Positions 8,246 to 16,612 of a stretch of 64,000 nucleotides of DNA are shown one piece after another. The position numbers and the translations under genes are program-made. Below the pieces are notes generated by a model, which did no database searches, was not told where the DNA came from, and worked only from the letters and a program-made list of their open reading frames with translations. This DNA comes from Rossellomorea marisflavi (GTDB lineage: Bacteria > Bacillota > Bacilli > Bacillales > Bacillaceae_B): assembly GCF_009806575.1 (NCBI RefSeq), contig NZ_CP047095.1, positions 3,848,001 through 3,912,000 of the forward strand, written 5' to 3'. Positions within the stretch are counted from its first letter, which is position 1. Each line of letters begins with the position of its first letter.

Positions 8246-9673
8246 TTAGATCGCTGATTTCTTAGGGTCTTCCAATGTCACAGGCTCGGTCTTTGCAATT
8301 CCAAACCCCGTATATCCATAGATGATGGCGAACACAAAGCCCATGTAACACATCACTGCCCAAGGAAGATAGTCGAGAACGGGTACGCCGAGCGTACTGG
8401 ACATGTAGACGCCTGCCAGTGACCACGGGACGATTGGAACAATGACCGTTCCGGAATCCTCCAATGTACGGGATAGGTTCTTGGCATCCAGTCCCCTCTC
8501 CGCATAGACTTTACGGAACAGCTCACCAGGAATGAGGATGGACAGATAGGAGCTCCCGGTTGTCACCGCCATCGTGATACACGAGAGGACGGTAGCGAGG
8601 ATGAGACTGCCAGTGGACTTCGCCTTTTGATTAATTTTCTCGAGAACCACCTCCAATGATCCTGTTTTACTCAGGATTCCGGCGAACGAGAAGGCACAGA
8701 AGGCAATCAGCGTCGTGCCCATCATGGAGCTCATGCCCCCTCGATTCAGGAGGTTGGCCACTTCGGGTGAAATCCCTTCCGATCCCGTAAGCATGTCGAC
8801 ATTGAACCCTGAAACGGATGAGAGCAGGGCGTTTTCAAGGCTTGCTCCCTGAATCCCCACCCCCAGGATGATGGCGACAATCGAGGATCCAAGCATGATC
8901 GGTATGGTCGGGTATTTCATGATCGAGCCAAGCAGGACGATGAGGACGGGAATGACCAAAAGGATATTCCACCCAAACATGGACGTGAGGGCCGACATCA
9001 TAGCCTCCAGCTTGGCCGGGTCTCCGGCACCTTCTGTCATGGCAGATTTACCGACGAACAGATAGATCACCATTCCCACCAATGCAGCCGGGATGGTCGT
9101 GTACAGCATATGACGGATATGATCATACAGATTGCTCCCTGCGGCAGCAGGAGCGAGATTCGTCGTATCAGAAAGTGGGGAGATCTTGTCCCCGAAGTAT
9201 CCACCTGCCACAATGGCCCCTGCTGTAACCGGGAGGGACACTCCCTGCACCATGGCAATCCCGATGACCGCCACTCCGATGGTCCCTACCGATCCCCAGG
9301 ATGTACCGGTAAAGGTCGAGACCACGGCCGTTACCAGGAAGGCCGTGATGATCAGGTAATCAGGATTGATGAAACGGATACCGTAGTAGATCATCATCGG
9401 GATCGTCCCTGAAATCATCCATGTGCCGATCAGGATTCCGACCGTGATCAGAATGAGGATCGCCGGCATGGATTTAGCCACTTTCTCCACAATCCCCTCC
9501 TGCATCTCCTCCCACGATAGCCCTAAAGCAAGGCCGATCAAGCCGGCAATGATGGTGGCTGTTATCAACAATGGCTCTGCTTTCAAATGGAATACCCCGT
9601 ATCCGACACCCAAAAGCACGAGCATAGAGACAATTGGCAGCAGTGCAAGTAACAAACCTGGTTTCTTCGTCAT
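8246..9673 (-). CDS. NhaC-family transporter
   Basis: Integral membrane protein of 475 residues with about 11 helices, of the NhaC Na+/H+ antiporter family. Family members exchange sodium for protons, sometimes with organic substrates such as malate/lactate. It is the first gene of the operon, 27 bases before iadA. It sits directly behind a sigma-54 promoter, which is unusual for a housekeeping antiporter and suggests it moves the substrate or product of the isoaspartyl peptidase. That role is inferred. GGGGGA upstream of the ATG is the ribosome binding site. Confidence 0.88.
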   Translation of the reverse strand: MTKKPGLLLALLPIVSMLVLLGVGYGVFHLKAEPLLITATIIAGLIGLALGLSWEEMQEGIVEKVAKSMPAILILITVGILIGTWMISGTIPMMIYYGIRFINPDYLIITAFLVTAVVSTFTGTSWGSVGTIGVAVIGIAMVQGVSLPVTAGAIVAGGYFGDKISPLSDTTNLAPAAAGSNLYDHIRHMLYTTIPAALVGMVIYLFVGKSAMTEGAGDPAKLEAMMSALTSMFGWNILLVIPVLIVLLGSIMKYPTIPIMLGSSIVAIILGVGIQGASLENALLSSVSGFNVDMLTGSEGISPEVANLLNRGGMSSMMGTTLIAFCAFSFAGILSKTGSLEVVLEKINQKAKSTGSLILATVLSCITMAVTTGSSYLSILIPGELFRKVYAERGLDAKNLSRTLEDSGTVIVPIVPWSLAGVYMSSTLGVPVLDYLPWAVMCYMGFVFAIIYGYTGFGIAKTEPVTLEDPKKSAI

Positions 9674-9706
9674 CTTTCATTCCCCCTCTTCTTTATTCTT
9701 TTCACA

Positions 9707-9722
9707 AGCAAGAACCGTGCCA
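9707..9722 (-). promoter_or_regulatory. Sigma-54 (-24/-12) promoter of nhaC-iadA-activator
   Basis: The minus strand reads TTGGCACGGTTCTTGCTT. GG at -24 and GC at -12 are separated by exactly 10 bases, matching the consensus TGGCACG-N4-TTGCW. Transcription would start near 9696, about 20 bases before the coding start. Confidence 0.92.
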
Positions 9723-9804
9723 ACTTCACTTTTTACTGATTTATCTGAATTATCAAGAAAAACGGATACAATACACACACTTCAAACGGAGTCGAAACGG
9801 GATG

Positions 9805-9827
9805 AATGGGATGATTGAACACCCATT
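9805..9827. promoter_or_regulatory. Candidate upstream activator site
   Basis: Inverted repeat AATGGG-N11-CCCATT about 95 bases upstream of the -24 element, the usual distance for a sigma-54 activator site. A trio of AAACGG motifs (9761-9800) lies closer. No binding data. Confidence 0.35.
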
Positions 9828-9858
9828 TATGTTGTACTGCATGATTCTGAACATAAAA

Positions 9859-9888
9859 AAAACGTTCCGAGCACCCTCAGAACGTTTC
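9859..9888 (-). terminator. Terminator of the acyltransferase gene
   Basis: AACGTTC...GAACGTT hairpin with eight Ts following on the minus strand. Between it and the acyltransferase stop (9890-10039) I see nothing else. Confidence 0.85.
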
Positions 9889-10039
9889 CATTTCCTTTAT
9901 TCATTTACATTAACTCCACGCCAAGGACCTCAATGAGCGAAGGTAAAAACAGGTACAATGATCAGGACCCATCCTGACACCTCATCATCCTATCCATCGT
10001 ACCCTATAGGTTCAAAAAAGGCCTGGCACATCTCAAATC

Positions 10040-12013
10040 TCAATTCAATGCCTCTCTCAGCGGTTCCTCCAACGGTCCGGCAAGCGTTCTGGAGAACAAA
10101 GTCGAGATATGGTGATAATCGCGGTATACATACACATTCCCGACCACAGGAGGGCAAGATCCATCCTGACAGAAAGAATCTGAAAGATCAGCGAACGTTA
10201 CATTGGAAGGTTTTTCTTCGAGACTCTCCCATGGGGCTTTAGGGGAAAGGACGTCAGAGCGTTGGGCACTGCATCCCTCTATTCCATTCTTCTCCACACA
10301 GGCGACCGGGTCACCTTCCATGGCAGGGTTATCACGTACGGCAAAGATGTCCGTCACCCCCTCAAGCTTTTTCCACTGATCCAGATAGCCCTGAGGGACC
10401 GTATCCCCACTGCCGACATTCGCCGTCGTGAACACAAGGTCCGGTGGATCTTTTTTGATCATCTTCACCACCGATCTGTTCCAGTCCATGCAGGAGCTGT
10501 TCAATGCCCCGTCAAAATCATCAGCGGAGAATCGGCAGGCATCTTTATTGTAAATGTCGATCTGGAGGTGAAGTTCATCTGCCAGCTCCTCCAGTGCAGG
10601 GAACCAATGGCCGGAGTGTGAGCCTCCTACAAGGGCAATCGTATGTTCCGGATTCTTCGTTTCCCCCATGGAACACCTCGTCACCCGGTCATCCTCCATG
10701 TTGGAGAAGCAGTCAGCCTGGTCGTAAAAGGCGGGCAAATCTTCTTTCACGACCGTAGGTGACGGAGCGGGGGCTTTCCCTTTTGCAGGAGCGATGCCTT
10801 CCGATACCGCCCTCGCTCCCGGATAATCCGCGATGGCATACGTTTCTTCCCCTTTTTGATGAACGTAGTAGCCCCAAGCCGTATTAGAACCCATTACAGT
10901 AAAGAGAAAGAGCGCCAGCGTGAAGATGAGTTTCTTCTTCGATGTCCGGACGCTCATCTTGCGGACGGGCTTCTCCATCATCCTGACCGAAATATATGCC
11001 AGGATGGCAGCAGAGATCATAATGGCGAGACCCGGGATGAAGGTCATATTATTGGCACCCGTTTTGGCATAATAAAAAATCAACAGTGGCCAATGCCATA
11101 GATAAAAACCGTAGGAAATCGACCCGAACGCCTGAAACGGTTTGGATCCCAGGAGCTTTTCCACTCCGAAGCGGCTTCCATTCTCTGCTGCGATGATGAT
11201 CATGATGACACCGCCTGTGGGAAGAAGCGCTGCATATCCCGGGAATACCGTCGATACCGGAAGCAGGATCCCCGTCAAGCAGATGATGGAGAGACCGATC
11301 CAACCGAAAACAAATCCCATGGCTTTCGTGAAACGCAGATACGGAAGCAGAAGGGCGAGAATTCCACCAAGGCTGAACTCCCATGCCCTGGCGAACGTAT
11401 CAAAGTATGCCCAAGGCTGTTCCACGGCCGTCCGGTAGATCGAGTACGCCATGGATAGCGTGAACAAGACAAGAAGGACCCCGAGGAGCGTTTTCCTTTG
11501 AGGCTTCTTCCACACTTTCCGGGCAAGCCAAAAGGAAAACAGGATCACAAACGGCCATGTGAGGTAAAACTGCCCCTGAATGGAGAGAGCCCAGAAGTGC
11601 TGCAACGGGCTTGCCTGATTCGTCTGTCCGAGATAGTCCACGGCACTGGTCGCGAGATACCAGTTCTGAGTATAGGTGCCTGAAGCGACGACCTCTCCAA
11701 TGATCTGTTTCCACTGACTTTCCGGAACAAGCAGGATTGATCCCACCACCACAAACAGGAGGACCGTGAAAGCAAGCGGGAATAATCGCCGCGCCAGACC
11801 GAGCCAATACTCTGCAAACTGGATCCTCCCCTCACGTTCCATCTTGGACACAAGTGAGGTGGTGATCAGATATCCAGAGACGATGAAAAATACATCCACC
11901 CCTCCGGAGACCGCTCCAATCCATATGTGATAGACTGCCACCAACAAGGCGGCAACCGTCCGAACCCCCTCTAATTCCGGGCGGAACTTTTTCTCGGGTA
12001 CTCGTAAATCCAT
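10040..12013 (-). CDS. OatA-like acyltransferase (acyltransferase-3 plus SGNH domain)
   Basis: Membrane O-acyltransferase of 657 residues. The N-terminal acyltransferase-3 domain (about 1-350) starts with the family pattern RPELEGVRTVAALLVAVYHI and GGVDVFFIVSGYLIT and has about ten helices. The C-terminal extracytoplasmic SGNH domain (about 430-657) has the nucleophile in GGSHSGHW and a DYHHIS Asp-His pair. OatA-type enzymes O-acetylate cell-wall glycans, passing the acetyl group from the membrane domain to the SGNH domain. The start is set at ATG 12013 because AGGGAG lies eight bases before it; a GTG at 12022 overlaps that site. It is monocistronic. Confidence 0.9.
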   Translation of the reverse strand: MDLRVPEKKFRPELEGVRTVAALLVAVYHIWIGAVSGGVDVFFIVSGYLITTSLVSKMEREGRIQFAEYWLGLARRLFPLAFTVLLFVVVGSILLVPESQWKQIIGEVVASGTYTQNWYLATSAVDYLGQTNQASPLQHFWALSIQGQFYLTWPFVILFSFWLARKVWKKPQRKTLLGVLLVLFTLSMAYSIYRTAVEQPWAYFDTFARAWEFSLGGILALLLPYLRFTKAMGFVFGWIGLSIICLTGILLPVSTVFPGYAALLPTGGVIMIIIAAENGSRFGVEKLLGSKPFQAFGSISYGFYLWHWPLLIFYYAKTGANNMTFIPGLAIMISAAILAYISVRMMEKPVRKMSVRTSKKKLIFTLALFLFTVMGSNTAWGYYVHQKGEETYAIADYPGARAVSEGIAPAKGKAPAPSPTVVKEDLPAFYDQADCFSNMEDDRVTRCSMGETKNPEHTIALVGGSHSGHWFPALEELADELHLQIDIYNKDACRFSADDFDGALNSSCMDWNRSVVKMIKKDPPDLVFTTANVGSGDTVPQGYLDQWKKLEGVTDIFAVRDNPAMEGDPVACVEKNGIEGCSAQRSDVLSPKAPWESLEEKPSNVTFADLSDSFCQDGSCPPVVGNVYVYRDYHHISTLFSRTLAGPLEEPLREALN

Positions 12014-12203
12014 CTTCCCCACTCCCTGAAGTCATGTTGCTTCGATCATAGATCATGTGTGTAAAGAGAAGGTATGGAGAGTGTTAGATCTTTGTAAAGG
12101 ATCTCTCTCCCCTACCGGTTTTATCTGCAAAGCATCCTCGCTTTTATTTTGTACTGCTCGTTCCACACCCTCCGTGGTAAACTTTAACAAAGGAGGAGAT
12201 GGG

Positions 12204-12740
12204 ATGATTAAGATGATCAAGCAGACCGACGAGGATACGTTTTATTGGGAGATCTGGGAGGAGGAAGAAGACCAGGAACTCTTGGAGCACTTCGGTATCG
12301 TGGGAGATCAGGGTGAGTCCCGGCGTTTTGTACTACCAACTGGAGAAGATGCGGAAGTATGGATGGAAGAAATCGCAGAGGAGAAAGAATCAGAAGGCTA
12401 TGAATACCTCGACGAAGAAGAACTGCATGAGCTGGTGGTCCAATACAGCTATGAAGAAGACCAGATCGAGGAAGCCCTCGAACGGAGACATGCCGTGGAG
12501 GAATTGATGAACGAGTGCCTCGGATGGACGGGGAACGGTCACTGTGACGGAGGGGACATCGGGAGCGGAACAACCAATATCTTCACCTATGTGGTCCATG
12601 TAGAGCGAGCCGTCAAGTCGATCCTCGAGGATCTTCAGGAAAACGACTTGATGGAGGGCGTCAAGCTGGCATACGCCAACCAGGATAACGAAGAGTATGA
12701 AGCCCTCTATCCAAAAGGAGCTCAATTCGAACTCATCTGA
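12204..12740 (+). CDS. WGR-like acidic protein
   Basis: A 178-residue, very acidic, cytoplasmic protein. Residues 1-75 follow the WGR-domain pattern: an aromatic strand (TFYWEIWE), a degenerate W-G-R (HFGIVGDQG), then A/E-x-W...EK-x-x-GY. The remainder (DNDLMEG, GNGHCDGGDIGSGTTNIF) is a separate unassigned domain. WGR domains bind nucleic acid or occur beside ADP-ribosylation enzymes, but the exact role here is unknown. AAAGGAGGAGATGGG before ATG 12204 decides the start; longer frames upstream are not supported. Confidence 0.7.
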   Translation: MIKMIKQTDEDTFYWEIWEEEEDQELLEHFGIVGDQGESRRFVLPTGEDAEVWMEEIAEEKESEGYEYLDEEELHELVVQYSYEEDQIEEALERRHAVEELMNECLGWTGNGHCDGGDIGSGTTNIFTYVVHVERAVKSILEDLQENDLMEGVKLAYANQDNEEYEALYPKGAQFELI

Positions 12741-12755
12741 AAAACAGAGCCCTAT

Positions 12756-12776
12756 CCCCTGAAGCTTCTTCAGGGG
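12756..12776. terminator. Hairpin between convergent genes
   Basis: CCCCTGAAG-CTT-CTTCAGGGG perfect 9-bp stem. T-runs are weak on both sides, so termination is likely but not certain. Confidence 0.6.
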
Positions 12777-12788
12777 GAGGAACGAAAA

Positions 12789-13229
12789 TCACCAATATGC
12801 AGCAACCGTCATCAGGATCGTCACGAGAACTATTCCGAAGGTTGCAGCCATGAAAGGTGTGACAGGAAGGGATAGGCCCTTGACATTCCTGTCTGCCGAT
12901 GCGGAGCTCGATATGTATCGCCGCTGAACGGTTTCCGTATTCAGTACCGGCCTGGCAAGAAACGGAGCTACCACCGCCGGAAGCACCAAAAAGAAACTGG
13001 AGATGAACATCGTGTTGAGGAGCTGGAAGTGATACGTGTAGTTAATCGCCACCACTACACTCAAAAGCAGGAAGAAGATCAGGCCCGACATCAAGGTGAA
13101 CTGGCCCTTATACCCCCACCTCCCGTCCAGCTTTTTGTAAAACCAGGATTCAAACTTCACCCATCCCTTCGAGAGCAAGAAGATCAGGACTATGAGAAGT
13201 AATACATTCAGCACTCCAATCCACAGCAA
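12789..13229 (-). CDS. Four-helix membrane protein of unknown function
   Basis: A 146-residue integral membrane protein with about four hydrophobic segments. The start is TTG at 13229, supported by AAGGAGG eight bases upstream. An extended -10 (TGGTATAAT, minus strand, 13254-13259) lies just before it, so it has its own promoter rather than depending on the ABC operon upstream. I do not recognise a family. Confidence 0.65.
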   Translation of the reverse strand: MLWIGVLNVLLLIVLIFLLSKGWVKFESWFYKKLDGRWGYKGQFTLMSGLIFFLLLSVVVAINYTYHFQLLNTMFISSFFLVLPAVVAPFLARPVLNTETVQRRYISSSASADRNVKGLSLPVTPFMAATFGIVLVTILMTVAAYW

Positions 13230-13301
13230 TTGGAACCCCTCCTTTTTTTACCATTATACCAAATAAACCCAATTAATGGGATGGGATTTGTCCAGACTCC
13301 G

Positions 13302-14060
13302 TCAAAAGATGGATATGAGCTCTTTTGTGTAGGTATCCCGATTTGGAGAGAAGATGTCCCCTCTGTGAAAATCGTCCACCAGCCTTCCATCCTTCATGAC
13401 CATGATGCGATCGCTCATCTCATGAAGAGCGGCCAGGTCATGAGAGATGAAAAGATAGGATAGACCCAGCTCTTCTTTCAAATCAGTCAGAAGATCGAGG
13501 ATAGAGGCCTGAGATACGACATCGAGACTAGCTGTCGGCTCGTCAAGGACGAGGACATCCGGTTCGATGCTGATGGCCCTTGCGATATTGACCCGTTGCC
13601 GCTGTCCCCCGCTCAGTTCATGAGGATAACGGGCGGCAAGTTCTCCCGGCAGCTCGACTGCATCCAGCAGTTCTTTGACAAGGAGTGATTCAGAAACGGC
13701 CGAAAAATGCTGGAGTCGGACATGCTTTCCAAGAAATAAGTAGGGATCGAGGAGGGAATCGGCAATTTTCTTCTTCGGATTCAGTGCTGCTGCAGGGTTC
13801 TGGAGGACAAGCTGCAGTCTTTTCCTGAAAGGTCTCAGCTTTCGATCAGATAAATGATCGATCCGTTCCCCCATCAAGTGGATCGCCCCCTTGTCCACCC
13901 GCTGCATTCCCATGATACAGCGGGCGAGGGTGCTCTTTCCGCTTCCACTCTCACCCATGAGGCCGAGACACTCCCCTTTTTCCAGTTCAAACGATACATC
14001 ATTCAACACCGGACTCCCGTGGAACTGCTTAGTGACCCCTTTCACCAACATTGCATTCAT
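13302..14060 (-). CDS. Metal/peptide ABC transporter ATP-binding protein (NikE/CntF type)
   Basis: ATPase of an oligopeptide/nickel-type ABC importer, 252 residues. Walker A is GESGSGKS, the signature is LSGGQRQR, and Walker B (VLVLDEPTASLD) and the H-loop (FISHDL) are intact. It overlaps the preceding ATPase gene by 4 bases and is the last gene of the five-gene operon. In this class two different ATPases form the motor pair. The cargo is judged from the Zur-box promoter of the first gene (see there). Confidence 0.88.
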   Translation of the reverse strand: MNAMLVKGVTKQFHGSPVLNDVSFELEKGECLGLMGESGSGKSTLARCIMGMQRVDKGAIHLMGERIDHLSDRKLRPFRKRLQLVLQNPAAALNPKKKIADSLLDPYLFLGKHVRLQHFSAVSESLLVKELLDAVELPGELAARYPHELSGGQRQRVNIARAISIEPDVLVLDEPTASLDVVSQASILDLLTDLKEELGLSYLFISHDLAALHEMSDRIMVMKDGRLVDDFHRGDIFSPNRDTYTKELISIF

Positions 14061-14851
14061 ACCGTTTCTCCCCCTTCCACGCCAGAACGAAGGCCGCGTC
14101 CCAATACCGGGGCCGATTCAATCAAGCGCTTTGTATAGTGATGGTGTGGATGATCGAGGATCCGATGTTTTCCACCTGTCTCCACGATGACCCCTTCTTT
14201 CATGACGGCAATCCGGTCGGCGTATCGCCGGACGGTACGCCAATCATGTGTGATGAAGAGGATGCCACATCCTGTCTCCTTTTGCCTCGAGGCGAGGAGC
14301 TGCAAGACCCGATGACCCGTCACGCTGTCGAGAGCAGTCGTGATTTCATCCGCAATGACCAGGCAGGGGGAAAGGAAGAGGGCGAGGGCAATCGCGATCC
14401 GCTGCAGCTGTCCACCACTCAGTTCTGAGGGGTATCTGGATTCCATGCCTGAAGCCAGCCCCACTGACTCCAGAGCTTCTCCCATCTTTCTCTTACACTC
14501 TTCGCGGCTCACCCCGTGAGCTTTACCGTACTCCTTAAAATGTTCCCCTATCGTCAGGAAGGGGGTGAACGAGCCATGATAATCCTGTGAAATATAAGCA
14601 ATATCCCTGCCGAGCATCGACCTCATTTCACTCTTTGAAAGTGAGCCGAGATCACAGTCACCCAGCATCAGCCTCCCCGACACCTCCATTCCCCGGGGGA
14701 GCATGCGCCCGATTGCCTGGGATAACAGGCTCTTCCCACTTCCGCTCTCTCCGACAAGAGCGAGCCACTCCCCTTGCTTGACCAGGAGGGAGACATCATC
14801 CACGATCTTCTTACCTCTACTGGTTATCGAGACCCGTTCCATCGTAAGCAT
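14057..14851 (-). CDS. Metal/peptide ABC transporter ATP-binding protein (NikD/CntD type)
   Basis: Second ATPase of the importer, 264 residues. Walker A is GESGSGKS, the signature LSGGQLQR, and Walker B LVIADEITTALD. Ile-Ala-Asp-Glu-Ile-Thr replaces the more common LDEPT, as in many NikD/CntD proteins. Start and upstream stop share a base (TGATG), so translation is coupled to the permease gene. Confidence 0.88.
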   Translation of the reverse strand: MLTMERVSITSRGKKIVDDVSLLVKQGEWLALVGESGSGKSLLSQAIGRMLPRGMEVSGRLMLGDCDLGSLSKSEMRSMLGRDIAYISQDYHGSFTPFLTIGEHFKEYGKAHGVSREECKRKMGEALESVGLASGMESRYPSELSGGQLQRIAIALALFLSPCLVIADEITTALDSVTGHRVLQLLASRQKETGCGILFITHDWRTVRRYADRIAVMKEGVIVETGGKHRILDHPHHHYTKRLIESAPVLGRGLRSGVEGGETV

Positions 14852-15669
14852 CAGCTATCCACCTCCCTTTTCACATCGTACAGATCCCTTACATGATCAC
14901 CCAACAGATTCGTCACAAATACCGTGATGACGATGGCCATGCCAGGCGCGAGCATGAGCTGCGGCATCGTTTGGAAATATGGCCTTGCTTCATTGAGCAT
15001 CGCCCCCCACTCCGGCGCCGGCGGCTGGGCACCCAGTCCGATGTAGGAGAAGGCAGATAGGAGCAGGATGATCTTCCCCAGGTCCAGACTGGCAAGGACC
15101 ACGACATTCCCTACGAGATGGGGGAGGAGATACCTCCTCATGATGGCGCCTTGAGTCAGCCCATTGACCTTCGCCATCAGGACATAGTCTTTTCCTGACT
15201 CTGTGAGTACCGTACTCCTGACCAACCGGGCGTAATTCACCCATTTCACCAGCATGATCGAAAGGACGAGGTTCACGATGCCTGGACCCATCATCCCCGC
15301 CAATACGATGGCCACGATGGTATCAGGAAACGACAGGAAGCCATCAGCTATCCGCATGAAGATCCGGTCGACAAGTCCTCCTTTATATCCCGCATAGATC
15401 CCCACCGGAATCCCGATCAACAGGGCCGCTCCAAGGGCGAGCAGGCTGAAGCCCACTGTCGTCACCCCTCCCGACAGGATTCTCGATAATACATCCCGGC
15501 CAAGATGATCCGTACCAAGCAGATGATCCATGCTCATCCCCTTCAAGCGTCGAGCCAGATCCGCGTCATCCGGGGCATGGCCGAGGATGAGGAAGGTGTA
15601 GACAGACAAGGACCCGAAGAAAACGATGGCCAAAAGAATCAACAGACCCCGCTTATGCATCCCTTTCAT
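14851..15669 (-). CDS. Metal/peptide ABC transporter permease (NikC/CntC type)
   Basis: Membrane permease of 272 residues with about six helices. It has the DppC/NikC N-terminal pattern (LLGTDHLGRDVLSRILSGG) and a cytoplasmic EAA-like loop (ALGLTQGAIMRRYLLPH region). The start is set at ATG 15669 because GGGGGAGGGG lies six bases before it, seven codons inside the longest frame. It lies one base after the partner permease stop. Confidence 0.9.
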   Translation of the reverse strand: MKGMHKRGLLILLAIVFFGSLSVYTFLILGHAPDDADLARRLKGMSMDHLLGTDHLGRDVLSRILSGGVTTVGFSLLALGAALLIGIPVGIYAGYKGGLVDRIFMRIADGFLSFPDTIVAIVLAGMMGPGIVNLVLSIMLVKWVNYARLVRSTVLTESGKDYVLMAKVNGLTQGAIMRRYLLPHLVGNVVVLASLDLGKIILLLSAFSYIGLGAQPPAPEWGAMLNEARPYFQTMPQLMLAPGMAIVITVFVTNLLGDHVRDLYDVKREVDS

Positions 15670-15670
15670 A

Positions 15671-16612
15671 TCAAACCCCTCCCCCTGCACGTCTCCACTC
15701 CGGTCTCAGAAGCCGGTAGGAGAGATCGACCGCTGTATTGACGACGAATACAAATAACGCCATGACCATGATATAGCCCTGGATGAGGGGATAGTCCCTC
15801 TGCCGAATCGCATCCACTACCATCTTGCCGATCCCCGGATAAGCGAAAAGGACTTCGATGACGACGACGCCTCCGATCAAGCTCCCAAGACTCACCCCGA
15901 AGACCGTGATCACAGGAGGAAGGCTATACCGCAGGGCATGGGCAAAGAACAGCCGGGTTTCTCCGATTCCCCTCGCCCTCCCGGAACGGATGAATTCCTG
16001 GCTGAGGGCGTCCGATAGATTGGATCGGAGGAGCCTGACGTACACGCTCGATATGGCGACACCAAGCGTCAAAGCAGGAAGGATCAACGTGGACAGCCCC
16101 TCCCTCCCCATCGTAGGGAACCATTGGAGACGCACTGCAAAAGCATCGATGAAGATCAATCCAAGCCAAAAGCTCGGTACCGCAGCACCGATCACAGAGA
16201 GGAATCGACTCAGGGAATCGATCCAGCTCCCTTGGTACAGGGCGGAAAGAGACCCTAAAGGCAAGGAGATGAAGATCATCACAAAGAGTCCCCCAGCCGT
16301 CAGCTCAATCGTGGCGGGGAGCCCTGCTTTGATCATGCTCATCACTGGCTGTCCTGTTACATATGAAGTTCCTGCATCGAGCTGGACAAAACGGAGGAGC
16401 CACTGCCCGTATTGCACAAGCAGCGGCTTATCGAAGCCCATTTCCTCACGGAGGGACTCCACCTGTTCCTGACTGACAGACACCTCGTCGACATTAAGGA
16501 TGGTCAACACGGGGTCTCCCGGTGCCAACCTGACAAAAGCAAAACTTGCAAACGTGAGGAAGAGAAGGAACAAGCCCGTTTCAGCGAACTTCCTCCCTAT
16601 GATGCGGATCAT
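15671..16612 (-). CDS. Metal/peptide ABC transporter permease (NikB/CntB type)
   Basis: Membrane permease of 313 residues, DppB/NikB family, with an N-terminal helix followed by RLAPGDPV. The C-terminal transmembrane core has the EAA-type loop GIGETRLFFAHALRYSLPP. It pairs with the next gene's permease to form the channel. Its start overlaps the stop of the binding-protein gene, so it is co-translated with it. Confidence 0.9.
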   Translation of the reverse strand: MIRIIGRKFAETGLFLLFLTFASFAFVRLAPGDPVLTILNVDEVSVSQEQVESLREEMGFDKPLLVQYGQWLLRFVQLDAGTSYVTGQPVMSMIKAGLPATIELTAGGLFVMIFISLPLGSLSALYQGSWIDSLSRFLSVIGAAVPSFWLGLIFIDAFAVRLQWFPTMGREGLSTLILPALTLGVAISSVYVRLLRSNLSDALSQEFIRSGRARGIGETRLFFAHALRYSLPPVITVFGVSLGSLIGGVVVIEVLFAYPGIGKMVVDAIRQRDYPLIQGYIMVMALFVFVVNTAVDLSYRLLRPEWRRAGGGV

